A DNA stretch of 64,000 bases, taken from Micrococcales bacterium (GTDB lineage Bacteria > Actinomycetota > Actinomycetes > S36-B12 > UBA10799). Positions 8,230 to 16,638 of the stretch are shown piece after piece. Positions within the stretch are counted from its first letter, which is position 1. Each line of letters opens with the position of its first letter. Where the stretch lies: the NCBI GenBank assembly GCA_016719135.1, contig JADKAV010000003.1:1-64000 (forward strand), written 5' to 3'. The notes beneath the pieces were generated by a model. It saw nothing but the letters and a program-made list of their open reading frames with translations, did no database searches and was not told where the DNA came from. Made by a program: the position numbers and the translations under genes.

Positions 8230-8961
8230 GACCCGGTCCCTAGCCGCCTTGAGTAGGCGCGCCACCTCGGCGTCGGGCACCTGCGCGAAGTCGCGGTAGG
8301 CCTGGCCGACGGCTTGGAAGCGGCGAGGGGTTTGCAGGCATACGACGTCGTCCGCAACTGCGCGCATCGACACCGCGGTGTCAGGGGCGGCAACGGGGGC
8401 TGCGAGCACCACCCGCACCGCTTCCTTGGCCCGGGCGACCTCGCAGGCTGCACGGGCGGTGGCGCCGGTGGCGATGCCGTCGTCCACGACGATGACGACA
8501 CGTCCTGCCAACGGTTGTGCCGGGGCATCTGCGCGGAAACGCAGGGCACGCTGGTCGACCTCTGCGCACTCACGGGTGATGACGCGCTGCAGGACGTCGT
8601 CGTCGACCCTGCATTGCGCGAGGACGTCCGGGTTGGTGACCATGACACCGCCCTCCCCCACCGCTCCCATCGCCACCTCCGGCTGACTGGGCAGACCCAG
8701 CTTGCGCACGATGATCACATCCAATGGGGCATGCAGCGCCACTGCCACCTCGAAGGCCACTGGCACTCCGCCGCGCGGCAGACCCACGACGACCACGTTC
8801 TGACCCCGATAGGCACTCAGTGCTTCACCGAGTTGACGGCCAGCGTCAGCTCGGTCCTGGAAGTAGATGCTCACCAGTTGTGATGGGTGTTCGACGGCTC
8901 GTCGCCTGCCTCGTGCCGGCGATCTTCCTGGTGCATCGGGTTCATAAATGTCCCTTCCCAT
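8212..8961 (-). CDS. phosphoribosyltransferase-domain protein
   Basis: A 249-aa type I phosphoribosyltransferase fold. The PRPP-binding loop VVIVVDDGIATGAT lies at about 155-168, with the Asp pair before GIATGAT. Upstream, LPRGGVPVAFEVA (about 61-73) and VRKLGLP are typical of the stand-alone predicted PRTases (COG1926) found next to dormancy and stress genes. The substrate base is unknown. The N-terminal 25 residues are basic and may be over-extended; the family core starts near FQDRADAG. It overlaps the 3' end of the zinc-ribbon gene. Confidence 0.85.
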   Translation of the reverse strand: MGRDIYEPDAPGRSPARGRRRAVEHPSQLVSIYFQDRADAGRQLGEALSAYRGQNVVVVGLPRGGVPVAFEVAVALHAPLDVIIVRKLGLPSQPEVAMGAVGEGGVMVTNPDVLAQCRVDDDVLQRVITRECAEVDQRALRFRADAPAQPLAGRVVIVVDDGIATGATARAACEVARAKEAVRVVLAAPVAAPDTAVSMRAVADDVVCLQTPRRFQAVGQAYRDFAQVPDAEVARLLKAARDRVSEDGL

Positions 8962-9154
8962 CGCTCACCAGCCTCTGGACGCCGTGGTGCCGGCTGTGAC
9001 TCAAGAATGCCTTGAGAAGGGCCACACCGAGCGCAAACAGGCAGTCCGGTTGGACACCATGAGAGTACCTTCTGCAGAGGCGCTGCTCAGTGCTCACGCG
9101 TGGGGGGCCGCCTGCGCGGGCCGACCCCCGGCCGCGCGGTTACCGTTGATCGTG

Positions 9155-10252
9155 ATGAGTCCGACACTGCTTCCCCGCCCCGATGTGAATCCGATCGTGC
9201 GCGAGACGCGATCGGTCTACCGCAGCCTGCTCGGGGGCGGTTTCGCCGACATGCGACGGATGCCGTCGGAGGTCATCCACGATGCCGACAAGTGCACGGT
9301 GCATCGATACGAACCCACGGCCACTACCGACCCGACTGCACTGCCGGTCCTGCTGATCCCGCCGATGGCCGCGACACCGGTCTGCTTCGACTTACGGCGT
9401 GGGTGCTCGATGGTCGAGTTCCTCTTGGACGAAAGCCGGCCGACCTACCTGGTCGACTACGGCGACATCAGCACTCTGCGCGATCAGGATCTCGGCCTCG
9501 AGCACTGGATCGATGAGGTTCTCCCGGATGCCATCGAGGCAGCGCTGGCCGACTCCGGGGCGCCGGGAATCCACCTCGTCGGCTGGTGTCTGGGCGGCAT
9601 TCTCGAGATGTTCACCACAGCAGCTCACCCGGACCTCCCCATCGCGAGTGTGACGTCGATTGCCAGCCCCTTCGACTTCGGCGAGGTCCGGGTGCTCGGG
9701 CCGGTGCGCGTTCTCGAGACCCTGACCGGCGGCCTGCTCACCACCGGTATCGTACGGACGCTCGGCGGCATCCCGGGGCGGCTGAACGGCCTCATCTACC
9801 GGTGGCTGGACCCGGTCAAACAGATCAAGAAGCCCTTCGTACAACTACAGAGCCGCGACGACCCCGACACGCTGGCCCAGATCGAGGCCGTCGACGTACT
9901 CATGGACACGATGGAGGCCTATCCGGGGCGCAGCATCTCGCAGATCTACCACTCCTTGATCCGCACGAACCGCATGTCCCGCGGTGAGCTGCATCTCAAG
10001 GACGGACGGGTCGTCGAACTCGGGTCGGTCACCGTTCCGGTCATGGCGATCGCGGGAACCGGCGACCTGTTCTTCGCGCCGCCCGCCTCGGCCCATCACG
10101 TCGCCACGTTGCTGACGAACAGCCCGCGGGTAAGACTCGAAACCGCTCCTGGGGGCCACCTCGGCGTGCTCACCGGCAGGACGGCTCGGGATACGACCTG
10201 GGCTTACGTGCAGGAATTTCTGAGCGCCCATGACAGGGCAGATCAGCGGTAA
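9155..10252 (+). CDS. PhaC-like alpha/beta hydrolase
   Basis: A 365-aa alpha/beta-hydrolase. The nucleophile elbow reads GWCLGG (Cys at about 145), the G-x-C-x-G box of polyhydroxyalkanoate synthases in place of the usual Ser. The Asp (GTGDLFF) and His (GGHLGV) of a triad follow near the C-terminus. PHA synthases polymerise hydroxyacyl-CoA, but no phaA, phaB, phasin or phaE is nearby, so this may be a PhaC-related acyltransferase. The start at ATG 9155 fits the family; an in-frame ATG at 9059 would add 32 residues. No clear ribosome site is visible. Confidence 0.75.
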   Translation: MSPTLLPRPDVNPIVRETRSVYRSLLGGGFADMRRMPSEVIHDADKCTVHRYEPTATTDPTALPVLLIPPMAATPVCFDLRRGCSMVEFLLDESRPTYLVDYGDISTLRDQDLGLEHWIDEVLPDAIEAALADSGAPGIHLVGWCLGGILEMFTTAAHPDLPIASVTSIASPFDFGEVRVLGPVRVLETLTGGLLTTGIVRTLGGIPGRLNGLIYRWLDPVKQIKKPFVQLQSRDDPDTLAQIEAVDVLMDTMEAYPGRSISQIYHSLIRTNRMSRGELHLKDGRVVELGSVTVPVMAIAGTGDLFFAPPASAHHVATLLTNSPRVRLETAPGGHLGVLTGRTARDTTWAYVQEFLSAHDRADQR

Positions 10253-10640
10253 TCGTCCCCTGAGTCCGGCCCGTCCACAGCCTGCTTTCCGATGGTTCGG
10301 GAATGTCGTACCCCGTGTTTAGCGTGGTGTCATGAACAGAGTGGGGGGTGCGGCGATGGGGTTCGCGGACCGGCGGCTGCGGCGACAATCCGCCGACCTG
10401 ATCGAGGTGGGCTGGCCTGTCCACAGCCTGGTTTCCGGCGGTGCGGAAATGTCGTACCCCCTGTTTAGCGTGGTGTCATGAACAGAGCGGGGGGTGCGGC
10501 GATGGGGTTCGCGGACCGGCGGCTGCGGCGACGATCCGCCGCCCTGGACGAGGTGGGCTGGCCTGTCCACAGCCTGGTTTCCGGCGGTGCGGAAATGTCG
10601 TACCCCCTGTTTAGCGTGGTGTCATGAACAGTTCGGTGGT
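10253..10640 (+). repeat. tandem 146-bp leader repeat upstream of an HNH gene
   Basis: Three copies of a block containing TGTCGTACCCC(C/G)TGTTT then AGCGTGGTGTCATGAACAG. ATGs lie at 10332, 10478 and 10624, exactly 146 bp apart. The third ATG is the start of the HNH gene. The two upstream ATGs open 49-codon frames (10332-10481 and 10478-10627), each ending in a TGA that overlaps the next ATG. The two complete units are about 95% identical, and their few differences change amino acids, so they look like duplicated regulatory DNA and not conserved coding sequence. No other gene is seen in this stretch. Confidence 0.85.
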
Positions 10641-11724
10641 CCAGGCGATGGAGTTGATGGCGCTGCCCGACGCCGACGCGTTGGCGGTGACCGCGGCCTG
10701 CGAGGTCGTGATCGGATGGGCCCATGCCCGGCAGATCGAAGCCATCGAGCAGGTGTCCCGAGAAATGCCGGACTTCATCGACCAGACCGGCGAACTGATC
10801 GATCCGGCGCCCGCGGAGGTCGCCGCGGCGCTGCACTGGTCGTCCGGAGCAGCCATCGACCGCGCGGACCTGGCGCACTGGCTGTGCACCGACCTGCCGC
10901 ACGTCCTCGACGGTCTACGCCTCGGACGCCTGGACCTGCCCAAAGCCCGCGAGATCGTGATCGGCACCACCGAACTACCCACCGCTGCCCGCCAGCAGCT
11001 GGCCACCGACGCGGTCGACTACGCCACCGGACACACCCGCGCGCAGCTGCGGGCCTGGCTGGCCCGCCAGATCGCAGCGATCGACCCCGACGCGGCCGCG
11101 CGCCGCCGCAAACGCGCCATACGCACCCGCCGGGTCTGGATCACCCCGGAGTCCGACGGCATGGCCACCCTCGGGGCGTACCTGAGCGCAGAAGAAGCCC
11201 AAGCCTGCTGGAACGCCCTACGCGCTGCGGCGGCCAACATCGAAGGCGGCATCGACGCCGCCCGCGCGGACACCCTGGTCGCCCTGCTCACCGGGCTCCG
11301 CGCCGGCGACCCGGTCCCGGTACAAGTGATCATCACCCCGGCCGGCCCGGAACTCCCCGGCCACGGCCCGCTGAGCGCTGAACACACCGGCACCCTGTGC
11401 CACGGCGCCGACCGGATCACCTTGGACCGGCCCCGGCCCTCGACCGGATACACACCGGCCCCCAGCCTGGCCCGATGGGTCCGCACCCGCGACCGGCACT
11501 GCCGCTTCCCCGGCTGCCGGCGCCCCGCGGTGATGTGCGACCTCGACCACGTGATCCCGCATCCGGGCGGATCCACCCACCACGGCAACCTCGCCGCCCT
11601 GTGCAGATACCACCACCGGCTCAAAACCCACACCAACTGGAAAGTCCAAATGCTGCCCGGCGCGGTACTGCGCTGGACCAGCCCCCGCGGCCACGTCTAC
11701 CACACCAGCCTCGACGACCCGTAG
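10624..11724 (+). CDS. DUF222 / HNH endonuclease-domain protein (13E12 type)
   Basis: A 366-aa protein. The N-terminal 250 residues are the mostly helical, Ala-rich DUF222 domain (for example LSAEEAQACWNALRAAAA). The C-terminal HNH motif starts CRFPGC, continues CDLDHVIPHPGG, and ends NLAALCRYHHRLKTH, with the Cys pairs and His residues for metal binding and cleavage. The family is multicopy in actinobacteria and often spreads as a 13E12 repeat; its biological role is unsettled. A homologue of nearly the same length (367 aa) lies at 37629-38732. Start chosen at the third repeat ATG. Confidence 0.9.
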   Translation: MNSSVVQAMELMALPDADALAVTAACEVVIGWAHARQIEAIEQVSREMPDFIDQTGELIDPAPAEVAAALHWSSGAAIDRADLAHWLCTDLPHVLDGLRLGRLDLPKAREIVIGTTELPTAARQQLATDAVDYATGHTRAQLRAWLARQIAAIDPDAAARRRKRAIRTRRVWITPESDGMATLGAYLSAEEAQACWNALRAAAANIEGGIDAARADTLVALLTGLRAGDPVPVQVIITPAGPELPGHGPLSAEHTGTLCHGADRITLDRPRPSTGYTPAPSLARWVRTRDRHCRFPGCRRPAVMCDLDHVIPHPGGSTHHGNLAALCRYHHRLKTHTNWKVQMLPGAVLRWTSPRGHVYHTSLDDP

Positions 11725-11739
11725 CCGTCGGCTGTGTCC

Positions 11740-13365
11740 TCATCCGCCCAGATGTTGCTGCAGCTTCACGATCTGGCCGGGCCTCCAGCCCAGCGGACGG
11801 AGGATGTCCGCCCATGCCACCACCGGTGCGGTTCCGTACACATGCCCATGCCCAGCGCGTACCGATTGGCTGTCCATCATGTCCCCGCTCAAGCCGATGA
11901 AGGTCACCACCGGAAGCCATGGCAGTCCGGGCAAGACACCATTGGCGCGCGGTTCTGCCAACCAGTCCGGCCGCGACCAAATGGTTGCCGGCGACCACCA
12001 CACCACTGGATCAGATGAGTTCTGCAGATAGACGATCCGTGGCGCAGCGAAAGGTTCGGGAGGTGAGGCCAGATCCTGCGGCTGGTTAGCCCAGCGGAGG
12101 CGCCGCCCATCTTCGTAGACCGGTAGGTGTTCGGGGCTGCCGGGCTGTCGGTCATCGGTGTAGCGCTGCCACAGTGAGGTGGCGTTCGGTGGGCCCTGGA
12201 ACATGGCTCCATCGGTGCGCCTGAGCAGATCGGCAAGATCCTCGAACGCGCCACTTGCCCCGAACGCTCCAAGGCTCTCGCCGAATACCACCATCCGTGG
12301 TCGCTCACCTGCGGGCACTTGCAGCAGCCGCTCACGCACAGCCTCGATCACGGCCTTCGATTCGGCCACGGAGTTCGGGCGATCGACGGCGAAGGACAAG
12401 AAACTCGGCAGGATCGAGTACTGCGTGGAGACCGTGGCCACATCCCCGTTGTAAAGGTACTCCAACGGCACGACCTGGCCGGGATCGACAATCCCCGCTC
12501 CGGCACTGGTCCCCACCGCGATGACCGCTCGGCCAAACGCCCCGAATCGCTCCAGCTCAGCCACCGCACGTTGTGCGCGTGCTTGCGCGGTGCCCGCGGA
12601 ATCGACACCGACAAATGCGCGAATGGGCTCTCGCGCTTGCCTGCCGGAGAAGTCCTCCAGATCGGAGGTCGACGTGACTCCTGCGACGAACGTCCGGCCT
12701 TGATCCCCCAAGTCGGACCACGCGATCGCCGATCCGGGCCCTCCGGACACATAGTCACTCGTGGGCGGTTCCACCCCCGGTGCCGTCGCGGCGTTCGCGG
12801 ATCGGAACACCGGGTGAAGGGCAACCACTGCCAGACGCGGCAGTGAACCGAGGACCACCGCACCGATCACGGTCACCATCACCGCTGCGAGGCCGCGCGC
12901 CATCACATCTGGAGCCAGCCTCCCCAGCACCGTTGCTAGCGCGCGAGTGAGCCGGCGGATCAGCCGGCCCATGGCAAGCAGGACCACGAACACCGCGGTG
13001 GCCGAGCCGATCGAGATCGGCCCCCACCATCGATGCGGCGCAGGCACCCCACTGATGTCTGCGAGCGCACTCTGCCATCGCACGCCGGCACCCCACGCCA
13101 TGGCAAGCACCATCGCGACCATGAGCCCCACGACGATGCGAGTGCGATGGTCGGCCGCCCACTCCGAGCGCTTGCGGATTCGCCGGATCAACCATCCGAC
13201 CGACGTCCCAATTCCATACCCGATCGCCGCACAGACACCCATGAGCAGACCTTGGATCAAGGCAGCCCGCGGGATCAGCGACGGAGCGACGCTGACGAAG
13301 GCTCCAACCGCGGCCCCCATCGTGCCGACCAGTGACAGTCGCCACCAGACACTTTCCCGTCCCAC
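11740..13365 (-). CDS. membrane-anchored alpha/beta hydrolase (Abhydrolase_9 type)
   Basis: A 541-aa protein. The N-terminal half has about four membrane helices (residues about 10-30, 38-58, 75-95, 120-140, with another near 160-180). It is followed by a cytoplasmic or extracytoplasmic alpha/beta-hydrolase domain with the elbow FGESLGAFG near residue 365 and an NSSDPVVWW stretch supplying the acid. This matches the two-part actinobacterial family PF15420 plus PF10081. The substrate is unknown; lipid or ester hydrolysis at the membrane is inferred. It is convergent with the HNH gene, only 15 bases apart. Confidence 0.85.
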   Translation of the reverse strand: MGRESVWWRLSLVGTMGAAVGAFVSVAPSLIPRAALIQGLLMGVCAAIGYGIGTSVGWLIRRIRKRSEWAADHRTRIVVGLMVAMVLAMAWGAGVRWQSALADISGVPAPHRWWGPISIGSATAVFVVLLAMGRLIRRLTRALATVLGRLAPDVMARGLAAVMVTVIGAVVLGSLPRLAVVALHPVFRSANAATAPGVEPPTSDYVSGGPGSAIAWSDLGDQGRTFVAGVTSTSDLEDFSGRQAREPIRAFVGVDSAGTAQARAQRAVAELERFGAFGRAVIAVGTSAGAGIVDPGQVVPLEYLYNGDVATVSTQYSILPSFLSFAVDRPNSVAESKAVIEAVRERLLQVPAGERPRMVVFGESLGAFGASGAFEDLADLLRRTDGAMFQGPPNATSLWQRYTDDRQPGSPEHLPVYEDGRRLRWANQPQDLASPPEPFAAPRIVYLQNSSDPVVWWSPATIWSRPDWLAEPRANGVLPGLPWLPVVTFIGLSGDMMDSQSVRAGHGHVYGTAPVVAWADILRPLGWRPGQIVKLQQHLGG

Positions 13366-13701
13366 GCCTCTAGCCTTGCAGCCTGGCTATCAACCCCGGG
13401 GTCCGCACCCAGTCCCACCGGAAGGATGACGAGGTGGATCGCGGTAGCCCGACTGTTTGAGCCCCGCGACCCACCAGCGTCGTCAGGCGCAGATGGCCCC
13501 AACCACCTCGCCGACGATTCGGTCGGGCAGCGACGAGCCCGATATGAGGGTGTCGGTGAGCGGACCACTCTCTCGTTGCCGATTAGCGCTCATTGCGACT
13601 CCTCTCAAACACCGTGAGCCTGCCCACTACCCCAAGTGCAGAGCGGTATTCGAGAGAAGGCGTGTTAATCGCGGCCTTCGGAGCACCCACGCGCGACCCC
13701 C
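13366..13701 (-). other. intergenic stretch, 336 bases, with one possible micro-ORF
   Basis: No recognised gene or RNA. The only supported element is a possible 36-aa minus-strand ORF (13483-13593) annotated separately. The rest shows no hairpin with a U-tract and no convincing promoter. Confidence 0.4.
13483..13593 (-). CDS. possible 36-aa micro-protein
   Basis: ATG at 13593 is preceded by GAGAGGAG at 5-base spacing, a very good ribosome site for such a short frame. The product begins MSANRQRESGPLTDT and ends in the hydrophobic VGEVVGAICA. No homology is recognised and there is no signal peptide. It lies between two minus-strand genes. Only the ribosome site argues for it, so it is weak. 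Confidence 0.3.
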   Translation of the reverse strand: MSANRQRESGPLTDTLISGSSLPDRIVGEVVGAICA

Positions 13702-14790
13702 TCAACGAGGCAGAGCCAGCACCAGGGTCGTTCCCCCGCCAGGTCCTGGACTGGTGGCCGTCAGGCTCCCGCCGTGATCCACTGCGATGGCCCTGGCGAT
13801 GGTCAATCCCAATCCGCTTCCGCCGCTCTCCGATCGACGCGAACCGTCGACCCGGTGGAACCGTTCGAAGACGGCTGTCAACTGATCCGCCGGAATTCCT
13901 TCGCCCGTGTCGGCCACCAGCACACGCACCTCCCGCGCGTCGACGTCACATGAGATGGTGACCTGCCCGCCGGTGGGCGTGTGACGCAGTGCATTGTCCA
14001 GCAAGTTGCTCAGCACTTGCGCGATCCGGTCGGTATCGACGCGTACCGTCACCTGGTTCTCGCATTGTCCGTGCAGTTCGACGCCCTTTTCGAGGTAGCT
14101 GGGACCGGCGACCTGACAGGCAGCGCTCACAATCTCACTGATCCGTACCTGTCGAAGTTGCAGGTCGAGGGCGTGCTCCTGCGCGGCCGCTGCGAGCCTG
14201 ACATCTCCAGAGAGCCTCTGCAGGCGCTTGACCTGTCCGCGCATGACCTCGAAGGTGTGCGGGTCCGCTGCCAGGATTCCGTCCTCGAGACCATCGATAT
14301 GAGCCTCCAGGGTGGCCAGCGGCGTCCTGATCTCATGAGCGAGATCCGTCAGGAGCCTGGCACGGGCCTGGTCGGTGCTGGCCAGGTCCTCGGCCATCTC
14401 CTGGAAAGCGACGGACAAGTCCGCCAACTCCCTGCTGAAGCCGTTGTCGGGGACGGTGATCTGCCTTCCGCCTGCAGCAACCTGGACCGCGGCGTCGGCC
14501 AGATCCTCGATGGGTCGACTCACCCTGCGAGCGACGAACCAGGAGAGAAGGACAGCTGCCAGCACAGCGACCGCTGCCGCAGCCAGTAATGCGATTCCGA
14601 CGGCCGTTCCAAAGGCCTGCTGCGCGTGGAGTTGCACCAGCGGAGAGTCCTCACCGGTCATTTCGAGGTGGTACATGAACAACCCCGGCGCGACCAGCAG
14701 AATCGTGGCAAGTAGTGCCACGAACGTGATGGTGAGCACCACCAACTGGGCGATGAAGACCCGTCCTGCCAGGCTGTTCGGCCGACTCAC
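13702..14790 (-). CDS. sensor histidine kinase of the metal-island two-component system
   Basis: A 362-aa membrane kinase. Helices at about 10-35 and 60-88 flank a very short (about 25-residue) outer loop. A HAMP domain follows (RRVSRPIEDLADA). The phospho-acceptor is H152 in DLAHEIRTPL, and then come the N box (NLLDNALRHTP), G1 (DTGEGIP) and G2 (GGSGLGLTIA). The short sensor loop suggests sensing in or near the membrane. Its start overlaps the regulator stop by 4 bases. Position next to DUF305 and the metal ATPase suggests it responds to copper or envelope metal stress; that is inference. Confidence 0.92.
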   Translation of the reverse strand: MSRPNSLAGRVFIAQLVVLTITFVALLATILLVAPGLFMYHLEMTGEDSPLVQLHAQQAFGTAVGIALLAAAAVAVLAAVLLSWFVARRVSRPIEDLADAAVQVAAGGRQITVPDNGFSRELADLSVAFQEMAEDLASTDQARARLLTDLAHEIRTPLATLEAHIDGLEDGILAADPHTFEVMRGQVKRLQRLSGDVRLAAAAQEHALDLQLRQVRISEIVSAACQVAGPSYLEKGVELHGQCENQVTVRVDTDRIAQVLSNLLDNALRHTPTGGQVTISCDVDAREVRVLVADTGEGIPADQLTAVFERFHRVDGSRRSESGGSGLGLTIARAIAVDHGGSLTATSPGPGGGTTLVLALPR

Positions 14791-15494
14791 GTCAAGACCA
14801 TTCCGTAACCGATTCCCCTGACCGTACGGATGTACCGAGGGCTGTTCGCGTCATCGGCCAGTTTGCGGCGCAGATGGCCGATGTGAACATCCACGACATG
14901 TTCGTCGCCGAACCAGTCCGGGCCCCAGATACGGTCGATCAACTGTCGCCGGCTGAACGCCCGGCGCGGGCTGTCGGTCAACGCCTCCAGGAGGTCGAAC
15001 TCCGTGCGCGTCAGGGTCAGCTCATCGCCGGCTCGCCATACCCTGCGTGCCTCGGTGTCGACGACCAGGTCGCCCAGCGTCCGCTGGGTCGAGGACGCCA
15101 CAGAATGGTCGGCCATGGCGCGCGGTCGGCGCAGCATGGCTTTGATGCGAGCCATCAACTCGCGCGGTGAGAACGGCTTGACCAGGTAGTCGTCGGCCCC
15201 GATCGACAGGCCGAGCACCTTGTCCACCTCATCGTCGCGGGCGGTGAGCATGATGATGTAGCAGTCGCTGAACGTGCGGATACGGCGGCACACTTCGATT
15301 CCGTCGAAGCCGGGCAGCATGACGTCAAGCACGACCAGTCGCGGCTGTCCAGTCCTGGCCGCTTCCACCGCATCCGGCCCAGTGTGGGCCAGAGCAGCCG
15401 AGAACCCCTCCGCCTGCAAGTATCCCGCCACGACCTCCGCGAGATCGATCTCATCGTCGACCACGAGCACCTCAGGCCCCTGCGACACATGCAC
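14787..15494 (-). CDS. OmpR/PhoB-family response regulator
   Basis: A 235-aa regulator: a receiver domain with acidic pocket VDDE, phospho-acceptor D57 in VVLDVMLPG, Thr in MLTARDD and Lys in VKPF. A winged-helix DNA-binding domain follows from about residue 130 (FDLLEALTDSPRRAFSRRQLIDRIWG, ending in RGIGYGM). Members bind direct repeats with 11-bp spacing. Just such repeats, in an inverted pair of 17-bp boxes, lie upstream at 15831-15887. It is transcribed with the kinase downstream and the SHOCT gene 3 bases upstream. Confidence 0.95.
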   Translation of the reverse strand: MHVSQGPEVLVVDDEIDLAEVVAGYLQAEGFSAALAHTGPDAVEAARTGQPRLVVLDVMLPGFDGIEVCRRIRTFSDCYIIMLTARDDEVDKVLGLSIGADDYLVKPFSPRELMARIKAMLRRPRAMADHSVASSTQRTLGDLVVDTEARRVWRAGDELTLTRTEFDLLEALTDSPRRAFSRRQLIDRIWGPDWFGDEHVVDVHIGHLRRKLADDANSPRYIRTVRGIGYGMVLT

Positions 15495-15497
15495 CCC

Positions 15498-15770
15498 TCA
15501 GGTCTTGCGCCGATCCTGCTCCGGCAGCATGGATTCGATGGCGTCATTGTTCAACAGATGCCGGCTTCGCACGTAGTCCTCCTCTGACAACTCACCAGAT
15601 GCGAACCTGGCATCGAGGATCTCACGCGGGGTCGAAGAAGCGGGCCGCTCGGATCGGCGATCGCGGGTCAACACGACCACTGCCCAGACCGCCAGGCCCA
15701 GCAACACCGGCCAGGCGAGCATCATCACGACCGCCCATCCGTTCCATCCGGATCCGTAGTAACCCATCAT
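15498..15770 (-). CDS. SHOCT-domain small membrane protein
   Basis: A 90-aa protein. It has an N-terminal Gly/Tyr/Trp-rich segment (MMGYYGSGWNGW), one membrane helix at about 14-36, and a C-terminal SHOCT motif (ILDARFASGELSEEDYVRSRHLL). SHOCT modules are short helical oligomerisation domains common beside membrane and metal-stress genes. The start at 15770 (the first of two adjacent ATGs) is set by AAGGAGG 5 bases upstream. First gene of the operon SHOCT-regulator-kinase. Confidence 0.85.
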   Translation of the reverse strand: MMGYYGSGWNGWAVVMMLAWPVLLGLAVWAVVVLTRDRRSERPASSTPREILDARFASGELSEEDYVRSRHLLNNDAIESMLPEQDRRKT

Positions 15771-15830
15771 GGTGGCCTCCTTGCTCACACATCAGTCTCC
15801 GGTGCTGAGGTATCCGCAGGACACCCTGAA

Positions 15831-15887
15831 CCATGAAGATTCGATGACGAATCAGCCCACACGGCCGCCTTCATCGAACCTTCATGG
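15831..15887. promoter_or_regulatory. inverted pair of 17-bp operator boxes between divergent operons
   Basis: The plus-strand box TCATCGAACCTTCATGG (15871-15887) and the minus-strand box TCATCGAATCTTCATGG (15831-15847 read in reverse) match at 16 of 17 positions, 23 bases apart. The plus-strand copy is preceded by CCT, giving two CCTTCAT half-sites 11 bp apart, the spacing used by OmpR/PhoB regulators. Each box faces one of the two diverging operons (SHOCT-regulator-kinase and DUF305-BNR-ATPase), so autoregulation plus control of the effectors is the natural reading. Confidence 0.75.
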
Positions 15888-16008
15888 AACGAGTGGTCCA
15901 ATGTCCGCATCGATGGATGACGGTCGGTCATGTGAACACAACGCCCTGGGCAGCAGAGGTTCGGTGCCCATCCGGCGCCGACCACATGATGACCCGATTG
16001 GAATACAC

Positions 16009-16638
16009 ATGAGCCATCCGCCGAAGAAGACCGTCATGCTGAGCCTGGCCGCCACTCTGGTCGTTGGACTCTCAGCCTGTGGCGGCCCGGATCAGGCCGC
16101 TGCGCCCAGCGGGACATCGGCAAGCGTCTCGACCTCGGCCAACGCCGATGTCGTCTTCGCGCAGTCGATGATCCCGCACCACGAGCAGGCCGTCGAGATG
16201 GCCGACCTAGCCCTGGCCCCGAACGCTGGTGCGTCGGCGCAAGTCCGCGACCTGGCACGCCAGATCAAGGGTGCACAGGCACCTGAGATTCAGCAGATGA
16301 CCGGCTGGCTGAACGGTTGGGGTGCACCGACGGCGATGCCGGGAAGTGACGGCTCGAACGACCTGGGGGCGATGGATCACAGTGGCCACGACATGGCCGG
16401 GATGACCATGGCAGGGATGATGACCGCCGACGACATGCGGGCCCTCGCGGCAGCTTCGGGAACGGAGTTCGATCGCCTGTGGCTGGAGATGATGATCGCC
16501 CACCATGAAGGTGCGATCGCGATGGCCGGCCAGGTGGACACAACCTCGCAGGATCCTCAAGTAAAGGCTCTTGCTGATGCGATCGTGATCGCACAGAACG
16601 AGGAGATCACGACGATGCAGAAACTCCTCGCCCGATGA
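16009..16638 (+). CDS. DUF305 copper-associated lipoprotein
   Basis: A 209-aa protein with a lipoprotein signal peptide (lipobox LSAC at about 16-19) followed by a Ser/Ala/Thr linker. Its DUF305 domain is of four-helix, ferritin-like type, with paired His-rich motifs MIPHHEQAVEMADLAL and MIAHHEGAIAMA, plus a Met/His-rich insert (MDHSGHDMAGMTMAGMM) between them. The His and Met clusters suggest binding of copper or silver outside the cell. It overlaps the next gene by ATGA. Start ATG 16009 was chosen because the signal peptide begins there; upstream codons lack a leader. Confidence 0.9.
   Translation: MSHPPKKTVMLSLAATLVVGLSACGGPDQAAAPSGTSASVSTSANADVVFAQSMIPHHEQAVEMADLALAPNAGASAQVRDLARQIKGAQAPEIQQMTGWLNGWGAPTAMPGSDGSNDLGAMDHSGHDMAGMTMAGMMTADDMRALAAASGTEFDRLWLEMMIAHHEGAIAMAGQVDTTSQDPQVKALADAIVIAQNEEITTMQKLLAR

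Noticed and set aside
9059..9154. Longer start for the PhaC-like hydrolase
   Set aside because: No family sequence in the extra 32 residues and no ribosome site; kept only as an alternative.
10253..10640. Possible CRISPR array
   Set aside because: Only two complete units plus a partial copy, unit length 146 with no short-repeat/spacer pattern and no cas genes.
10624..11724. Homing endonuclease or intron-encoded gene
   Set aside because: HNH domain is fused to DUF222, not to a homing family; no intron or intein around it. Called 13E12-type.
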